Below, piece by piece: positions 53,461 through 61,664 of a stretch of 64,000 nucleotides of DNA (within the stretch, counting starts at the first letter, position 1; every line of letters starts with the position of its first letter). Position numbers and translations under genes: made by a program. The stretch is from Flavobacterium hibernum (GTDB lineage: Bacteria > Bacteroidota > Bacteroidia > Flavobacteriales > Flavobacteriaceae), in the NCBI RefSeq assembly GCF_000832125.1, contig NZ_JPRK01000009.1:124001-188000 (forward strand). The letters are read 5' to 3'. Under the pieces are notes generated by a model that was not told the origin of the DNA, did no database searches, and was given only the letters and a program-made list of their open reading frames with translations.

Positions 53461-53524
53461 AAAAAACGTCCGTTTTTCTAAGCTAATTTAGTAGTAAATT
53501 AGAATGAAAAACGGACGTTTTTTT
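53461..53524. terminator. Long nested hairpin between convergent genes
   Basis: Outer arms AAAAAACGTCCGTTTTT (53461-53477) and the complement (53507-53523) enclose an inner perfect stem CTAATTTA-GTAG-TAAATTAG (53483-53502). Terminator for both the lipoprotein and the Smr gene. Confidence 0.85.
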
Positions 53525-53564
53525 ATGCTCTAAAATCAACGGTTTTAAAACTAAAAAAAGACAC

Positions 53565-54116
53565 TTATTTAGTGTTTTGCCTAAAGTAAACTTCTGTTGC
53601 GCCTAAGCCATATTTTTGATAATTGGCGTCCTGAAAATCTACACCGTCATAACGACCTAATAAAAAATCCAGTTCGGCTTTTAAAATTCCTTCGCCAACA
53701 CCGTGAATAAAAACAATCTTCGGAATACGATTTCTAATCGCAAATTCGATATGTCTTTTTGCCGTTTCAGTTTGCAAAGTTAGAATATCATAATTAGACA
53801 TTCCGCGTTTATTTGGAACCAATTTTTCAATATGCAAATCAAATTCCGGAGCCGAAATTTCGCGCTTATCCTTCTTTTCTTTGACAAAACTTCGCGGTTT
53901 TGGCTCTGTTTTCTCTTTCGAAATCTCATCTAAATTAATTCTTTTAATAGAATTCATTAAATTACTGGATTCTTGCATTTTAAGTAATTCATTGACAAAA
54001 AATGTCATCATAAATCCATCCTCCGTTTCAATCAAAACCTCATTGTTTTTCACTGAAACTACCGTTCCGTTTATAGCTTCGTCTAAAAGCGAAACCTTAT
54101 CTCCTTTAGTCAACAT
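53565..54116 (-). CDS. Smr domain protein with DUF2027-like N-terminus
   Basis: 183 residues from the start at 54116. The N-terminal part is a small beta domain (GDKVSLLDEAINGTVVSVKN) of the DUF2027 type, then a Lys/Glu linker, then an Smr domain: PEFDLHIEKLVPNKRGMSN, IVFIHGVGEGILKAELDFLL with the HGxGxG motif. Smr domains nick or cleave nucleic acids; in this group they are stand-alone MutS2-like tails. An upstream ATG at 54158 is inside the previous gene's membrane-protein frame; the 54116 start gives an 11-nt overlap instead. Confidence 0.85.
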   Translation of the reverse strand: MLTKGDKVSLLDEAINGTVVSVKNNEVLIETEDGFMMTFFVNELLKMQESSNLMNSIKRINLDEISKEKTEPKPRSFVKEKKDKREISAPEFDLHIEKLVPNKRGMSNYDILTLQTETAKRHIEFAIRNRIPKIVFIHGVGEGILKAELDFLLGRYDGVDFQDANYQKYGLGATEVYFRQNTK

Positions 54117-54291
54117 CCTGCTCTTCTTTATCTTGATTTTTACTCGGTGTTTTTGCACTCAACTGCATCATGCCAAACATAAAAACTACAATTGCAATTA
54201 CTGTTATATAGATATTTTTGTCTGCTGAAACTTGCTCATATAATGCAACCGAAATCGCAAGAATCATTATTAAAATTTTAAACGCTTTCAT
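54106..54291 (-). CDS. Small membrane protein upstream of the Smr gene
   Basis: 61 residues with two hydrophobic segments (FKILIMILAISVALY and IYITVIAIVVFMFGMMQ) and a charged tail KNQDKEEQDVD. No family recognised. Its last 11 nt overlap the Smr start (ATG inside CAGGATGTTGAC), so translation is coupled. Conserved position would be worth checking. The clear topology and coupling support a real gene. Confidence 0.72.
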   Translation of the reverse strand: MKAFKILIMILAISVALYEQVSADKNIYITVIAIVVFMFGMMQLSAKTPSKNQDKEEQDVD

Positions 54292-54380
54292 TTTTATTAG
54301 GTATTAAGATTTCAAAAGTATAAAACTTTAAACTAGTAGTTCATTCTCTTTGAAACAAGCTCCATCTTTTTTTCGTAAAA

Positions 54381-54683
54381 TTGCATAAAATAAAACACTC
54401 GAATTTGGAAAATTTCATGCTTCCCTGCCCCTTCAAAATGCTCTTCGGATTTGACTGTTTAGGGTGTGGTTTTCAACGTGCTTTTTTCTTACTTTTTCAA
54501 GGCGAATTTTTAGCCGCTTTCAAGATGTATCCGGCACTCTATTCTTGGCTTTTATTTTTGGTAATTTTGGCTTTTCATTTTTTAGACAAATCTAAAAACT
54601 ATAAAAAACCACTTTGGATTTTTGGTATAATAAATCTCCTTTTTATGTTTGGCGGTTATTATTACAAACACTTTTACATTTAA
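54381..54683 (+). CDS. DUF2752 family membrane protein
   Basis: 100 residues. The family motif CPFKMLFGFDCLGCGFQRAF with its three Cys is at residues 16-35, followed by two helices (AALYSWLLFLVILAFHFL-like, and WIFGIINLLFMFGGYYY). The Cys may bind metal or form disulfides; function unknown. A second candidate start at 54417 lies four codons before the motif. Confidence 0.85.
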   Translation: MHKIKHSNLENFMLPCPFKMLFGFDCLGCGFQRAFFLLFQGEFLAAFKMYPALYSWLLFLVILAFHFLDKSKNYKKPLWIFGIINLLFMFGGYYYKHFYI

Positions 54684-54697
54684 GTTTTTGTAAGAAT

Positions 54698-55399
54698 TTA
54701 TTTTTTGATTTGATTCAAAATATCGTTCATCATTTCAATTTGAACTTTTTGAATTTCGATTAATTCTTGTTGCTGATGCATGATTAAATGATCAATTTTA
54801 TCATGAATCATTCTGATCTCTAATTCTGATTTTAGGTTAATCATATAATCTTTTTTAGCTCTGCTTCTATCCTTTTCTTCCTGACGATTTTGACTCATCA
54901 TAATTACCGGAGCTTGCAACGCAGCAACACAGGATAAAATCAAATTCAGCAAAATAAACGGATATGGATCAAATCCTTTATTAACCAAAATATATACATT
55001 CGAACCAATCCAGACTACTATAAATGCTAAAAAAGAAATTATAAAAGTCCAGCTTCCTCCAAAATCTGCAACCTGATCTGCTACCCTTTGTCCAAAATTT
55101 CTTGTCTCAGGTTCATCTTCCACAGTGGTTACAATCGATTTATCTTCTTTTAACGATAGTATTACGCTTTTTTCAAGATCAGACAGCGCACCTATTTCTG
55201 TCGATAAATAATTAGAAATGTATTTCTGACGGTATTCATTTAACTCTTTAACAGCAATACAATCCGTTTCATTAAACGATGGATAATCTTTAATAATAAG
55301 GCCTAAAATGGGGTCGTGTATTGATTTTCCGAAAATTTTCTCACTTACCGGAAAATCCAAATCAGAAATAGCGCTCTTAAAAGTCGAATTGTTTTTCAT
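54698..55399 (-). CDS. DUF1003 family membrane protein
   Basis: 233 residues. DUF1003 core near 105-180: NFGQRVADQVADFGGSWTFI, two helices, NKGFDPYPFILLNLILSCVA, APVIMMSQNRQEEKDRSRAK. N-terminal domain of about 100 residues carries three acidic helices; C-terminus is a predicted coiled coil (KSELEIRMIHDKIDHLIMHQ onward). Function unknown; homologues are often called cyclic-nucleotide-binding by transfer of annotation, without evidence here. Divergent from cysE with a 10-bp inverted repeat between. Confidence 0.85.
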   Translation of the reverse strand: MKNNSTFKSAISDLDFPVSEKIFGKSIHDPILGLIIKDYPSFNETDCIAVKELNEYRQKYISNYLSTEIGALSDLEKSVILSLKEDKSIVTTVEDEPETRNFGQRVADQVADFGGSWTFIISFLAFIVVWIGSNVYILVNKGFDPYPFILLNLILSCVAALQAPVIMMSQNRQEEKDRSRAKKDYMINLKSELEIRMIHDKIDHLIMHQQQELIEIQKVQIEMMNDILNQIKK

Positions 55400-55440
55400 T
55401 TTTATAATTTTTACTGGCTAATTTACGTATTTAACTTCTT

Positions 55441-55475
55441 AAGAATCATATAAAATAATCGTATTTATGATTCTT
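55441..55475. promoter_or_regulatory. 10-bp inverted repeat in the DUF1003-cysE divergent region
   Basis: AAGAATCATA (55441-55450) and TATGATTCTT (55466-55475) are perfect complements 15 nt apart. Operator-like; it spans the ATG at 55467 that opens the longer cysE frame. The regulator is unknown. Confidence 0.55.
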
Positions 55476-55589
55476 TTATTTATCACAAATAGCATTTGCA
55501 ACACAAAATTTCTTTATAAAATTCGTGCCTTTATTTACAAAAAACACCTTACTTTTAACGTTTTAAATTATCCACTCAATTTTACAATT

Positions 55590-56381
55590 GTGACAAAAGA
55601 AACTATCATACAAAACATTAGAGCCTTAAAAAGCCATTCAAACATAAATTACGGAATCAAAACCAAAACTGAAAATTTTACTGAGAAGCTTTTTTATACT
55701 CTTTTTGATTCGAATGCTGCGCTGGACGAAAGTATCAATGAACTTGAAAAATGCTTTAAAGAAATTGCTGTTTTGGCCTGCAAAAAGCCCGAAAATTTAT
55801 GCGAATCGATTTGGGATCGATTTCTGGAAAAACTTCCTGGTGTTTTAGAAAAACTAAATCAGGATGCCGAATATATTTTAGAAAATGATCCTGCTTCAAA
55901 TAGTATCGACGAAGTTTATTTAGGCTATCCGGGTTTTTATGCAATCGCGATTTACAGATTAAGTCACGAATTGTATTGTCTTGATTTATTACTTTTTTCA
56001 AGATTAATGAGTGAATATGCACATAGAATTACCGGAACCGATATTCATGCAGGTGCCAAAATTGCATCGCCATTTTTTATAGATCACGCGACAGGTATTG
56101 TAATTGGAGAAACTACTGTGATCGAAAAACATGTAAAAATTTATCAAGGAGTTACTTTAGGTGCTTTGAGCGTGAGCAAAGACATGAAAAATGCAAAACG
56201 TCACCCAACGGTCGAAAAAAACGTTTGCATTTATGCTAATGCTACTATTTTGGGAGGCGCAACAGTTATTGGCAAAAACAGTATCGTTGGAGGAAATGCA
56301 TGGGTAACCAAATCTATTCCCGAAGATTCTATTGTCATGAACACCACTACAACTGAAGTTAAAATAAAAGAAAAAAAATAA
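55590..56381 (+). CDS. cysE: Serine O-acetyltransferase, probable GTG start
   Basis: Acetylates serine with acetyl-CoA as the first step of cysteine synthesis. From the GTG at 55590 it has 263 residues starting TKETIIQNIRALKSH. An ATG at 55467 would add 41 residues of non-family sequence and lies in an inverted repeat. N-terminal helical domain, then left-handed beta-helix with the active-site His in EYAHRITGTDIHAGA and HATGIVIGETTVIEKHVKIY, and GNAWVTKSIPEDS at the end. One nt before cysM: an operon for cysteine synthesis. The start remains inference. Confidence 0.9.
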   Translation: MTKETIIQNIRALKSHSNINYGIKTKTENFTEKLFYTLFDSNAALDESINELEKCFKEIAVLACKKPENLCESIWDRFLEKLPGVLEKLNQDAEYILENDPASNSIDEVYLGYPGFYAIAIYRLSHELYCLDLLLFSRLMSEYAHRITGTDIHAGAKIASPFFIDHATGIVIGETTVIEKHVKIYQGVTLGALSVSKDMKNAKRHPTVEKNVCIYANATILGGATVIGKNSIVGGNAWVTKSIPEDSIVMNTTTTEVKIKEKK

Positions 56382-56382
56382 A

Positions 56383-57270
56383 ATGGGTCCACAGAAATTG
56401 CTAAACCTAATTGGAAACACTCCTTTGATGGAAACTGTCAATTTGGTTAAAAATAAAAACGTAAAACTTTTACTGAAACTCGAAGGAAATAATCCGGGCG
56501 GTAGCGTAAAAGACAGAGCGGCTTACAACATGATTGCTTCGGCTCTTGAAAGAGGCGAAATTAAAAAAGGTGACAAACTAATTGAAGCTACAAGTGGGAA
56601 TACCGGAATTGCGCTTGCAATGATCGCTCAATTGTTTCAAATCGAGATAGAATTGGTTTTACCGGAAGATTCAACAAAAGAAAGAACTCAAACCATGCGA
56701 GCATATGGCGCTACAGTGATTTTAACGCCCGCTAGCGAAGGAATTATTGGTTCGCGTGACTATGCCGACAAAAAGGTCGCAGAAGGCGGTTATTTGATGC
56801 TAAATCAATTTGCAAACGATGACAACTGGAAAGCGCATTATAAAACTACTGGTCCTGAAATATGGAATGACACTGAGGGAACTGTAACTCATTTTGTTTC
56901 GGCAATGGGAACTACAGGAACGATCATTGGAACTTCGACTTATTTAAAAGAAAAAAATCCTGCAATTCAAATCGTAGGTGCTCAACCAAGCGATGGATCT
57001 CAGATTCCCGGAATTCGCAAATGGCCACAAGAATATTTACCCAAAATATTTGATGCTTCAAAAGTAGATACGGTTGTTGATGTGAGCGAAGAAGAAGCCC
57101 GAATAATGACAAAAAGGCTAGCTCTCGAAGAAGGTGTTTTTGCCGGAATGAGTAGCGGTGGTTCTGTTGCTGTTGCTTTAAAAATTGCTGAACAACTAGA
57201 ATCAGGCGTTATTGTAGCGGTTATTTGCGACCGCGGCGATCGCTATCTGTCTTCGGATTTATTTGATTAA
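56383..57270 (+). CDS. cysM: Cysteine synthase B
   Basis: Makes cysteine from O-acetylserine and sulfide or thiosulfate. 295 residues, shorter than CysK, as is usual for CysM. PLP Lys in NPGGSVKDRAAYNM; asparagine loop in EATSGNTGIALAM; phosphate loop GTTGTIIGTSTYLK; C-terminal Ser in GMSSGGSVAVAL. Starts one nt after cysE on the same strand. A second PLP enzyme of this superfamily lies at 10258-11298 but has CBS-like features. Confidence 0.93.
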   Translation: MGPQKLLNLIGNTPLMETVNLVKNKNVKLLLKLEGNNPGGSVKDRAAYNMIASALERGEIKKGDKLIEATSGNTGIALAMIAQLFQIEIELVLPEDSTKERTQTMRAYGATVILTPASEGIIGSRDYADKKVAEGGYLMLNQFANDDNWKAHYKTTGPEIWNDTEGTVTHFVSAMGTTGTIIGTSTYLKEKNPAIQIVGAQPSDGSQIPGIRKWPQEYLPKIFDASKVDTVVDVSEEEARIMTKRLALEEGVFAGMSSGGSVAVALKIAEQLESGVIVAVICDRGDRYLSSDLFD

Positions 57271-57272
57271 AA

Positions 57273-57464
57273 AATGTTCAAAGGCGCAAAGGTTCATAGG
57301 TACAAAGTTTTCTAAACTAATCCTAAAACCTTTGCGCCTTTCCATATCTAAACCTTATCTCTTGTAAAAAACATAAGGACACAAAAAGACGCACTGCTGT
57401 GCGCCTCTACAAAAAACCTTTGTCCCTTTCGTCCCTATGAACCTCTGAACCTTTGAACCTCAAA
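57273..57464. repeat. AAGGCGCAAAGGTT hairpin repeat block
   Basis: Inverted words CAAAGGCGCAAAGGTT (57279-57294) and AACCTTTGCGCCTTT (57330-57344) form a hairpin. Further copies, GACGCACTGCTGTGCGCCTC and ACCTCTGAACCTTTGAACCT, run up to the ATG of the next gene at 57467. Confidence 0.75.
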
Positions 57465-57466
57465 AT

Positions 57467-58453
57467 ATGAACTACCGAAAACTAGGAAAAACAAACTTTA
57501 ATATATCCGAAATATCACTTGGTACTTGGCAAGTTGGCGGAAAATGGGGATCTGCTTTTGATAATAAAACAGCAGACGAACTTTTGAACACCGCAATAGA
57601 CAATGGCGTAAATTTTATTGATACTGCCGATGTCTACGAAAATGGTTTAAGCGAAACTGCTGTTGGACGCGTAGTTCGATCACGTTCTGAGCGTATTTAT
57701 GTAGCTACAAAATGTGGTCGCCATATTAATCCGCATGTTAGTGAAGGCTATCAGCCAAAAGTGCTTCAAAAGTTTGTTGAAGACAGTTTAAAAAGAATGG
57801 GATTAGAAACACTAGATTTAATTCAGTTACATTGTCCTCCTACCGAAGTTTTTTATCGTCCGGAGATTTTCGAAATGTTTGATCGTTTAAAAGATCAAGG
57901 AAAAATTTTGAATCTGGGCGTTAGTGTCGAAAAAGTCGAAGAAGCCTTAAAAGCAATCGAATATTCGAATGTAACAACAGTACAGATAATTTTTAATTTG
58001 TTTCGTCAGCGTCCCTCTCAATTATTTTTCGCAGAAGCGAGAAAAAAAGATATTGGGATTATTGCCAGAGTTCCTTTAGCAAGCGGACTTTTAACGGGTA
58101 AATTTGATGCGAAAACAACTTTTGACGCACAAGATCATCGCAACTTTAATCGAAACGGAGACGCATTCGATAAAGGCGAAACTTTTTCTGGTATTGATTA
58201 TGAATTAGCATTAAAAGCGGTTGAAAAACTAAAAGCTCTATTTCCCGAAACAACCAATCTTGCACCTATTGCTTTACAATGGATTTTAAGTTTTGAAGAT
58301 ATTAGCTGTATTATTCCAGGTGCATCTACCAAGAATCATGTTTTGTCGAACTTATCTGTTTATGATTTGCCAAAACTAACTCCAGAAAAAATCTCGGCCA
58401 TGAACGCGATTTACGAAGAATATATAAAACCTTCTGTTCATCATTTATGGTAA
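57467..58453 (+). CDS. Aldo/keto reductase
   Basis: 328 residues, TIM-barrel NADPH-dependent oxidoreductase. Tetrad: Asp and Tyr in FIDTADVYENGLSETAVG, Lys in YVATKCGRH, His in LIQLHCPP. The C-terminal NADPH-binding ends IIPGASTKNHVLSNLS. Closest in look to the general AKR subgroup annotated as YhdN- or Tas-like. Substrate unknown. The repeat block before it runs to three nt of the ATG, so the promoter must lie within or upstream of the repeats. Confidence 0.9.
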   Translation: MNYRKLGKTNFNISEISLGTWQVGGKWGSAFDNKTADELLNTAIDNGVNFIDTADVYENGLSETAVGRVVRSRSERIYVATKCGRHINPHVSEGYQPKVLQKFVEDSLKRMGLETLDLIQLHCPPTEVFYRPEIFEMFDRLKDQGKILNLGVSVEKVEEALKAIEYSNVTTVQIIFNLFRQRPSQLFFAEARKKDIGIIARVPLASGLLTGKFDAKTTFDAQDHRNFNRNGDAFDKGETFSGIDYELALKAVEKLKALFPETTNLAPIALQWILSFEDISCIIPGASTKNHVLSNLSVYDLPKLTPEKISAMNAIYEEYIKPSVHHLW

Positions 58454-58573
58454 TTTAAGAAGGTACTGAGACACTGAGGTTCTGAGGTTCTAAGTTTTTT
58501 ATTTTGTTTATTTTGACGCAACCATTTGTTTATCAAACCATCTAATAACTAACTAACCTTGAAATCATTAACC

Positions 58574-58978
58574 ATGAAAAAATTAAGTTTTTTATTATTT
58601 GCGATTTGCCTCGCGTTTACTTCTTGCACCAACAATGATGATCCTAAAGAAAATGAATCAAAAAAACTGGACAAAATGTATCAGGAGATTATTACAAGTT
58701 CTTTAGTAAATTCAGAAGCTTGCACAGATTCAAATAATTGGGAGATTACTGCTCTCGGCTCAAAAGCTTGTGGAGGCGTTGCAAGTTATATCATTTACTC
58801 TAAAAAAATAGACAAAGAGGCTTTTCTTACAAAAGTAAAAGCATATACCGAGGCACAAACTGCATTTGATAAAAAATGGAATATCATGTCCACTTGTGAT
58901 ATTATCAAACCTCCATTTGGAGTAGAATGTGTAGAAGGAAAACCAAAACCATTTTATCAAAATGATTTTGCTTATTAA
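58574..58978 (+). CDS. Small lipoprotein, function unknown
   Basis: 134 residues from the start at 58574; signal peptide and lipobox FLLFAICLAFTSC, with the Cys near residue 17. Three further Cys-containing stretches (SEACTDSNNWEI, GSKACGGVASYIIYSK, MSTCDIIKPPFGVECVEGKP) suggest a disulfide-bonded periplasmic fold. The ATG at 58559 adds five residues only. No family recognised. A terminator follows. Confidence 0.78.
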   Translation: MKKLSFLLFAICLAFTSCTNNDDPKENESKKLDKMYQEIITSSLVNSEACTDSNNWEITALGSKACGGVASYIIYSKKIDKEAFLTKVKAYTEAQTAFDKKWNIMSTCDIIKPPFGVECVEGKPKPFYQNDFAY

Positions 58979-58983
58979 AAATA

Positions 58984-59029
58984 AAAAAGTGAGCTTAATT
59001 TCAGACGAAATCAAAACTCACTTTTTTTA
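58984..59029 (+). terminator. Terminator after the small lipoprotein gene
   Basis: AAAAGTGAG pairs with CTCACTTTT; the loop has its own short stem ATTTC/GAAAT. T run follows; it may serve the convergent kinase gene too. Confidence 0.82.
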
Positions 59030-59046
59030 TTTTTAAAAGCACAAAT

Positions 59047-60096
59047 CTAAGCTTCAAACTCAATTCTAAATTCAGCTCCTTTATTTTTTCCTTCGCTGGA
59101 AGCCGAAAGTTTACCGTTATTTTTTTCGATAATCTTTTTACACAAATACAAACCAATTCCGGTTGATGATTCGTTGGCTGTGCCTAATCGGCTCATTTTA
59201 GTGAATTTTTTAAACAACTCATCAATCTGATCTTTATCAAAGCCAATTCCGTTATCAGTAACCGTTATTATTACTTTAGAATTTTCACTAAAAATTCGAA
59301 CCTTAATTTCACTATCAAAATAAGAGAACTTAATCGCATTGCTAATCAAGTTTACCAAAACCTGCACCAATAAACCATCATCAATTCTAAGACTAGCTTC
59401 AGTTAACTCAACATCCAAACTCAGTTTTATATTCTTATCCTCCAAACGTTGTTCTAGCTGCTCATTAATAAAAGGTAAAATACTTGGAAAAAATACCGTT
59501 CTCAATTCAAGATTTCCTTTTACAACTCTATCTTGTTCTTGCAATAACTTGATGAAATTTTCAATATATCTAAATTGCAAATTTGTCGACTCGCAAATTA
59601 ACTCTGCCAATTGACGAACAGAGTCTGATGGATTTTCGCTAATTATCAATTTCGCCAAACCTTGCGGATTTCCGGCAAAATTTTTCAAATCATGAGAAAG
59701 CATATAAATCAAATCCTGTTTCTCGTTTATAAAACTCTCGGCCTCAAAAATAGACTCCTGAATATTACATAATAATAAACCAGCTTCATCAGTATATTCC
59801 GTAGGTAAAAGAGACAGTTTTCTATTACTTCTATAATCGTCTAATGCTTTTGAAGCAATAGAAATAGGTTTTATTAATTGATTCAAAACCAAAAGCGTTA
59901 TTAGAGTCGCCAGCAAAGTCATTAATAAGGAGAAAACCAAAATTGAAGTAGGCGAAACACTATGATTGTAATAAAGCACAAAAAACAAAATTCCAATCAA
60001 AGGGATGTGTATACCTATAAAAGCTACAAACAAAAACTTGAAGGCATAACTTTTTTTTAAAAAGCTAATTTGTGAAAGATTATGATACAATTTCAT
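59047..60096 (-). CDS. Sensor histidine kinase, orphan
   Basis: 349 residues from the start at 60096. Two membrane helices within the first 75 residues (FLFVAFIGIHIPLIGILFFV and SILVFSLLMTLLATLITLLV) with almost no periplasmic loop, so it probably senses within the membrane or cytosol. A HAMP-like stretch, then H-box IYMLSHDLKNFAGNPQGLAK, N-box LVNLISNAIKFSY, G1 VTDNGIGFDKD and G2 TGIGLYLCKKI. No response regulator gene is adjacent. Own -7 box upstream. Confidence 0.9.
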   Translation of the reverse strand: MKLYHNLSQISFLKKSYAFKFLFVAFIGIHIPLIGILFFVLYYNHSVSPTSILVFSLLMTLLATLITLLVLNQLIKPISIASKALDDYRSNRKLSLLPTEYTDEAGLLLCNIQESIFEAESFINEKQDLIYMLSHDLKNFAGNPQGLAKLIISENPSDSVRQLAELICESTNLQFRYIENFIKLLQEQDRVVKGNLELRTVFFPSILPFINEQLEQRLEDKNIKLSLDVELTEASLRIDDGLLVQVLVNLISNAIKFSYFDSEIKVRIFSENSKVIITVTDNGIGFDKDQIDELFKKFTKMSRLGTANESSTGIGLYLCKKIIEKNNGKLSASSEGKNKGAEFRIEFEA

Positions 60097-60152
60097 AAAA
60101 AACAACAATACTATAGGTTAAAACATAGCTTTTGGAGACTATTGACAAAAAC

Positions 60153-60160
60153 AAAGTTAA
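60153..60160 (-). promoter_or_regulatory. -7 box TAACTTTG for the histidine kinase
   Basis: Exact consensus on the minus strand, 56 nt before the chosen ATG. Confidence 0.55.
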
Positions 60161-60232
60161 CTTTTAAACTCATTTAAACTAACAAATTAAAGAATTTGAT
60201 AAAATATTTTAAAAATTAAATTTATAAACACT

Positions 60233-60240
60233 TATTTTTG
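60233..60240 (+). promoter_or_regulatory. -7 box TATTTTTG for rlmD, four nt before the ATG
   Basis: Exact consensus ending only four nt before the ATG at 60245, so transcription would begin at or next to the start codon. Confidence 0.55.
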
Positions 60241-60244
60241 CGCT

Positions 60245-61657
60245 ATGGGAAGAAAAAATACAGACAAAGTTGTCTTTCACCAAATTCAAGTTCTTGATGC
60301 TGGCGCAAAAGGAGTATCAGTAGCAAAGGCTCCTGACGGAAAAGTAATCTTTATTCCGAATGTCGTTCCGGGCGATGTGGTGGACGTACAAACTTTTAAG
60401 AAAAGAAAAGCCTATTATGAGGGCAAAGCCGTAAAATTTCACGAATTATCAGAGCATCGTATTGAACCAATCTGCGATCATTTTGGAGTTTGTGGAGGAT
60501 GTAAATGGCAAAATATGAAATACAGCCAACAGTTGTATTACAAACAAAACGAAGTAAAAAATCATTTGCAACGTATAGGAAAAGTTGAACTTCCTGAATT
60601 CGAAGATATTTTGGGTTCTGAGAAAAAGTTTTTCTATAGAAATAAAATGGAATTTTCATTTTCTAACAGCCGTTGGTTAACTGAAAAGGAAATTGAAAGC
60701 ACTGAAGATTTAGGAAATAGAAATGCCTTAGGATTTCATATTCCAAAAATGTGGGATAAAATTCTTGACATTCAAAAATGTCATTTGCAAGAAGATCCTT
60801 CAAATGCTATTAGAAACGAAATTAGAGATTTTGCCAACAAACATAACCTTGCATTCTTTAATCCAAGAGAACATTCTGGTTTACTTAGAACCCTAATGAT
60901 TCGTACTGCATCTACAGGTGAAATCATGGTTTTAATTCAGTTTTTTGAAAATGATAAAAAGAACCGCGAATTAGTTTTAGATCATTTATACGAGAAATTC
61001 CCTCAAATTACTTCATTGCAATATGTTGTAAACGCAAAACAAAACGATACAATCTACGATCAGGATATTAAGCTATATAAAGGTAGAGATTATATCCTGG
61101 AAGAAATGGAAGGTTTAAAATTTAGTATCAATGCTAAATCTTTTTACCAAACCAATTCTGATCAGGCCTACGAATTGTACAAAATTACACGCGATTTTGC
61201 AGGACTTACCGGAGATGAAATTGTTTACGATTTATATACCGGAACGGGAACTATCGCACAATTTGTTTCTAAGAAAGCAAAAAAAGTAATTGGTGTCGAA
61301 AGTGTTCCTGAAGCAATTTTAGACGCTAAAGCAAATGCAGAACGCAATAATATTACGAATTGTGAGTTTTTTGTAGGTGATATGAAAGTCGTGTTTAACG
61401 AAAGCTTCATTGCGCAACACGGAAAACCGGATGTTATTATTACAGATCCACCAAGAGACGGAATGCATGCAGCAGTTATTGATCAAATCCTAAAAATTGG
61501 AGCTAAAAAAGTAGTTTACGTAAGCTGTAACTCAGCAACACAAGCGCGTGATTTAGCTTTAATGGACGAAAAATACAAAGTTACACGCGTTAGACCTGTT
61601 GATATGTTTCCGCAAACGCATCACGTCGAAAATGTTGTACTTTTAGAACTTAGATAA
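60245..61657 (+). CDS. rlmD: 23S rRNA (uracil(1939)-C(5))-methyltransferase
   Basis: 470 residues. N-terminal TRAM domain (IQVLDAGAKGVSVAKAPDGK, GDVVDVQTFKKRKAYYEG). The Fe-S cysteines are in CDHFGVCGGCKWQNM. SAM site YDLYTGTGTIAQFVSKKAKK; catalytic Cys in VSCNSATQARDLALM. The length and TRAM domain separate it from TrmA, which lacks TRAM; RlmD or the related RlmCD-type specificity cannot be told apart further. Followed within eight nt by two Flavobacteriaceae-type genes. Confidence 0.9.
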   Translation: MGRKNTDKVVFHQIQVLDAGAKGVSVAKAPDGKVIFIPNVVPGDVVDVQTFKKRKAYYEGKAVKFHELSEHRIEPICDHFGVCGGCKWQNMKYSQQLYYKQNEVKNHLQRIGKVELPEFEDILGSEKKFFYRNKMEFSFSNSRWLTEKEIESTEDLGNRNALGFHIPKMWDKILDIQKCHLQEDPSNAIRNEIRDFANKHNLAFFNPREHSGLLRTLMIRTASTGEIMVLIQFFENDKKNRELVLDHLYEKFPQITSLQYVVNAKQNDTIYDQDIKLYKGRDYILEEMEGLKFSINAKSFYQTNSDQAYELYKITRDFAGLTGDEIVYDLYTGTGTIAQFVSKKAKKVIGVESVPEAILDAKANAERNNITNCEFFVGDMKVVFNESFIAQHGKPDVIITDPPRDGMHAAVIDQILKIGAKKVVYVSCNSATQARDLALMDEKYKVTRVRPVDMFPQTHHVENVVLLELR

Positions 61658-61664
61658 CAAATTA

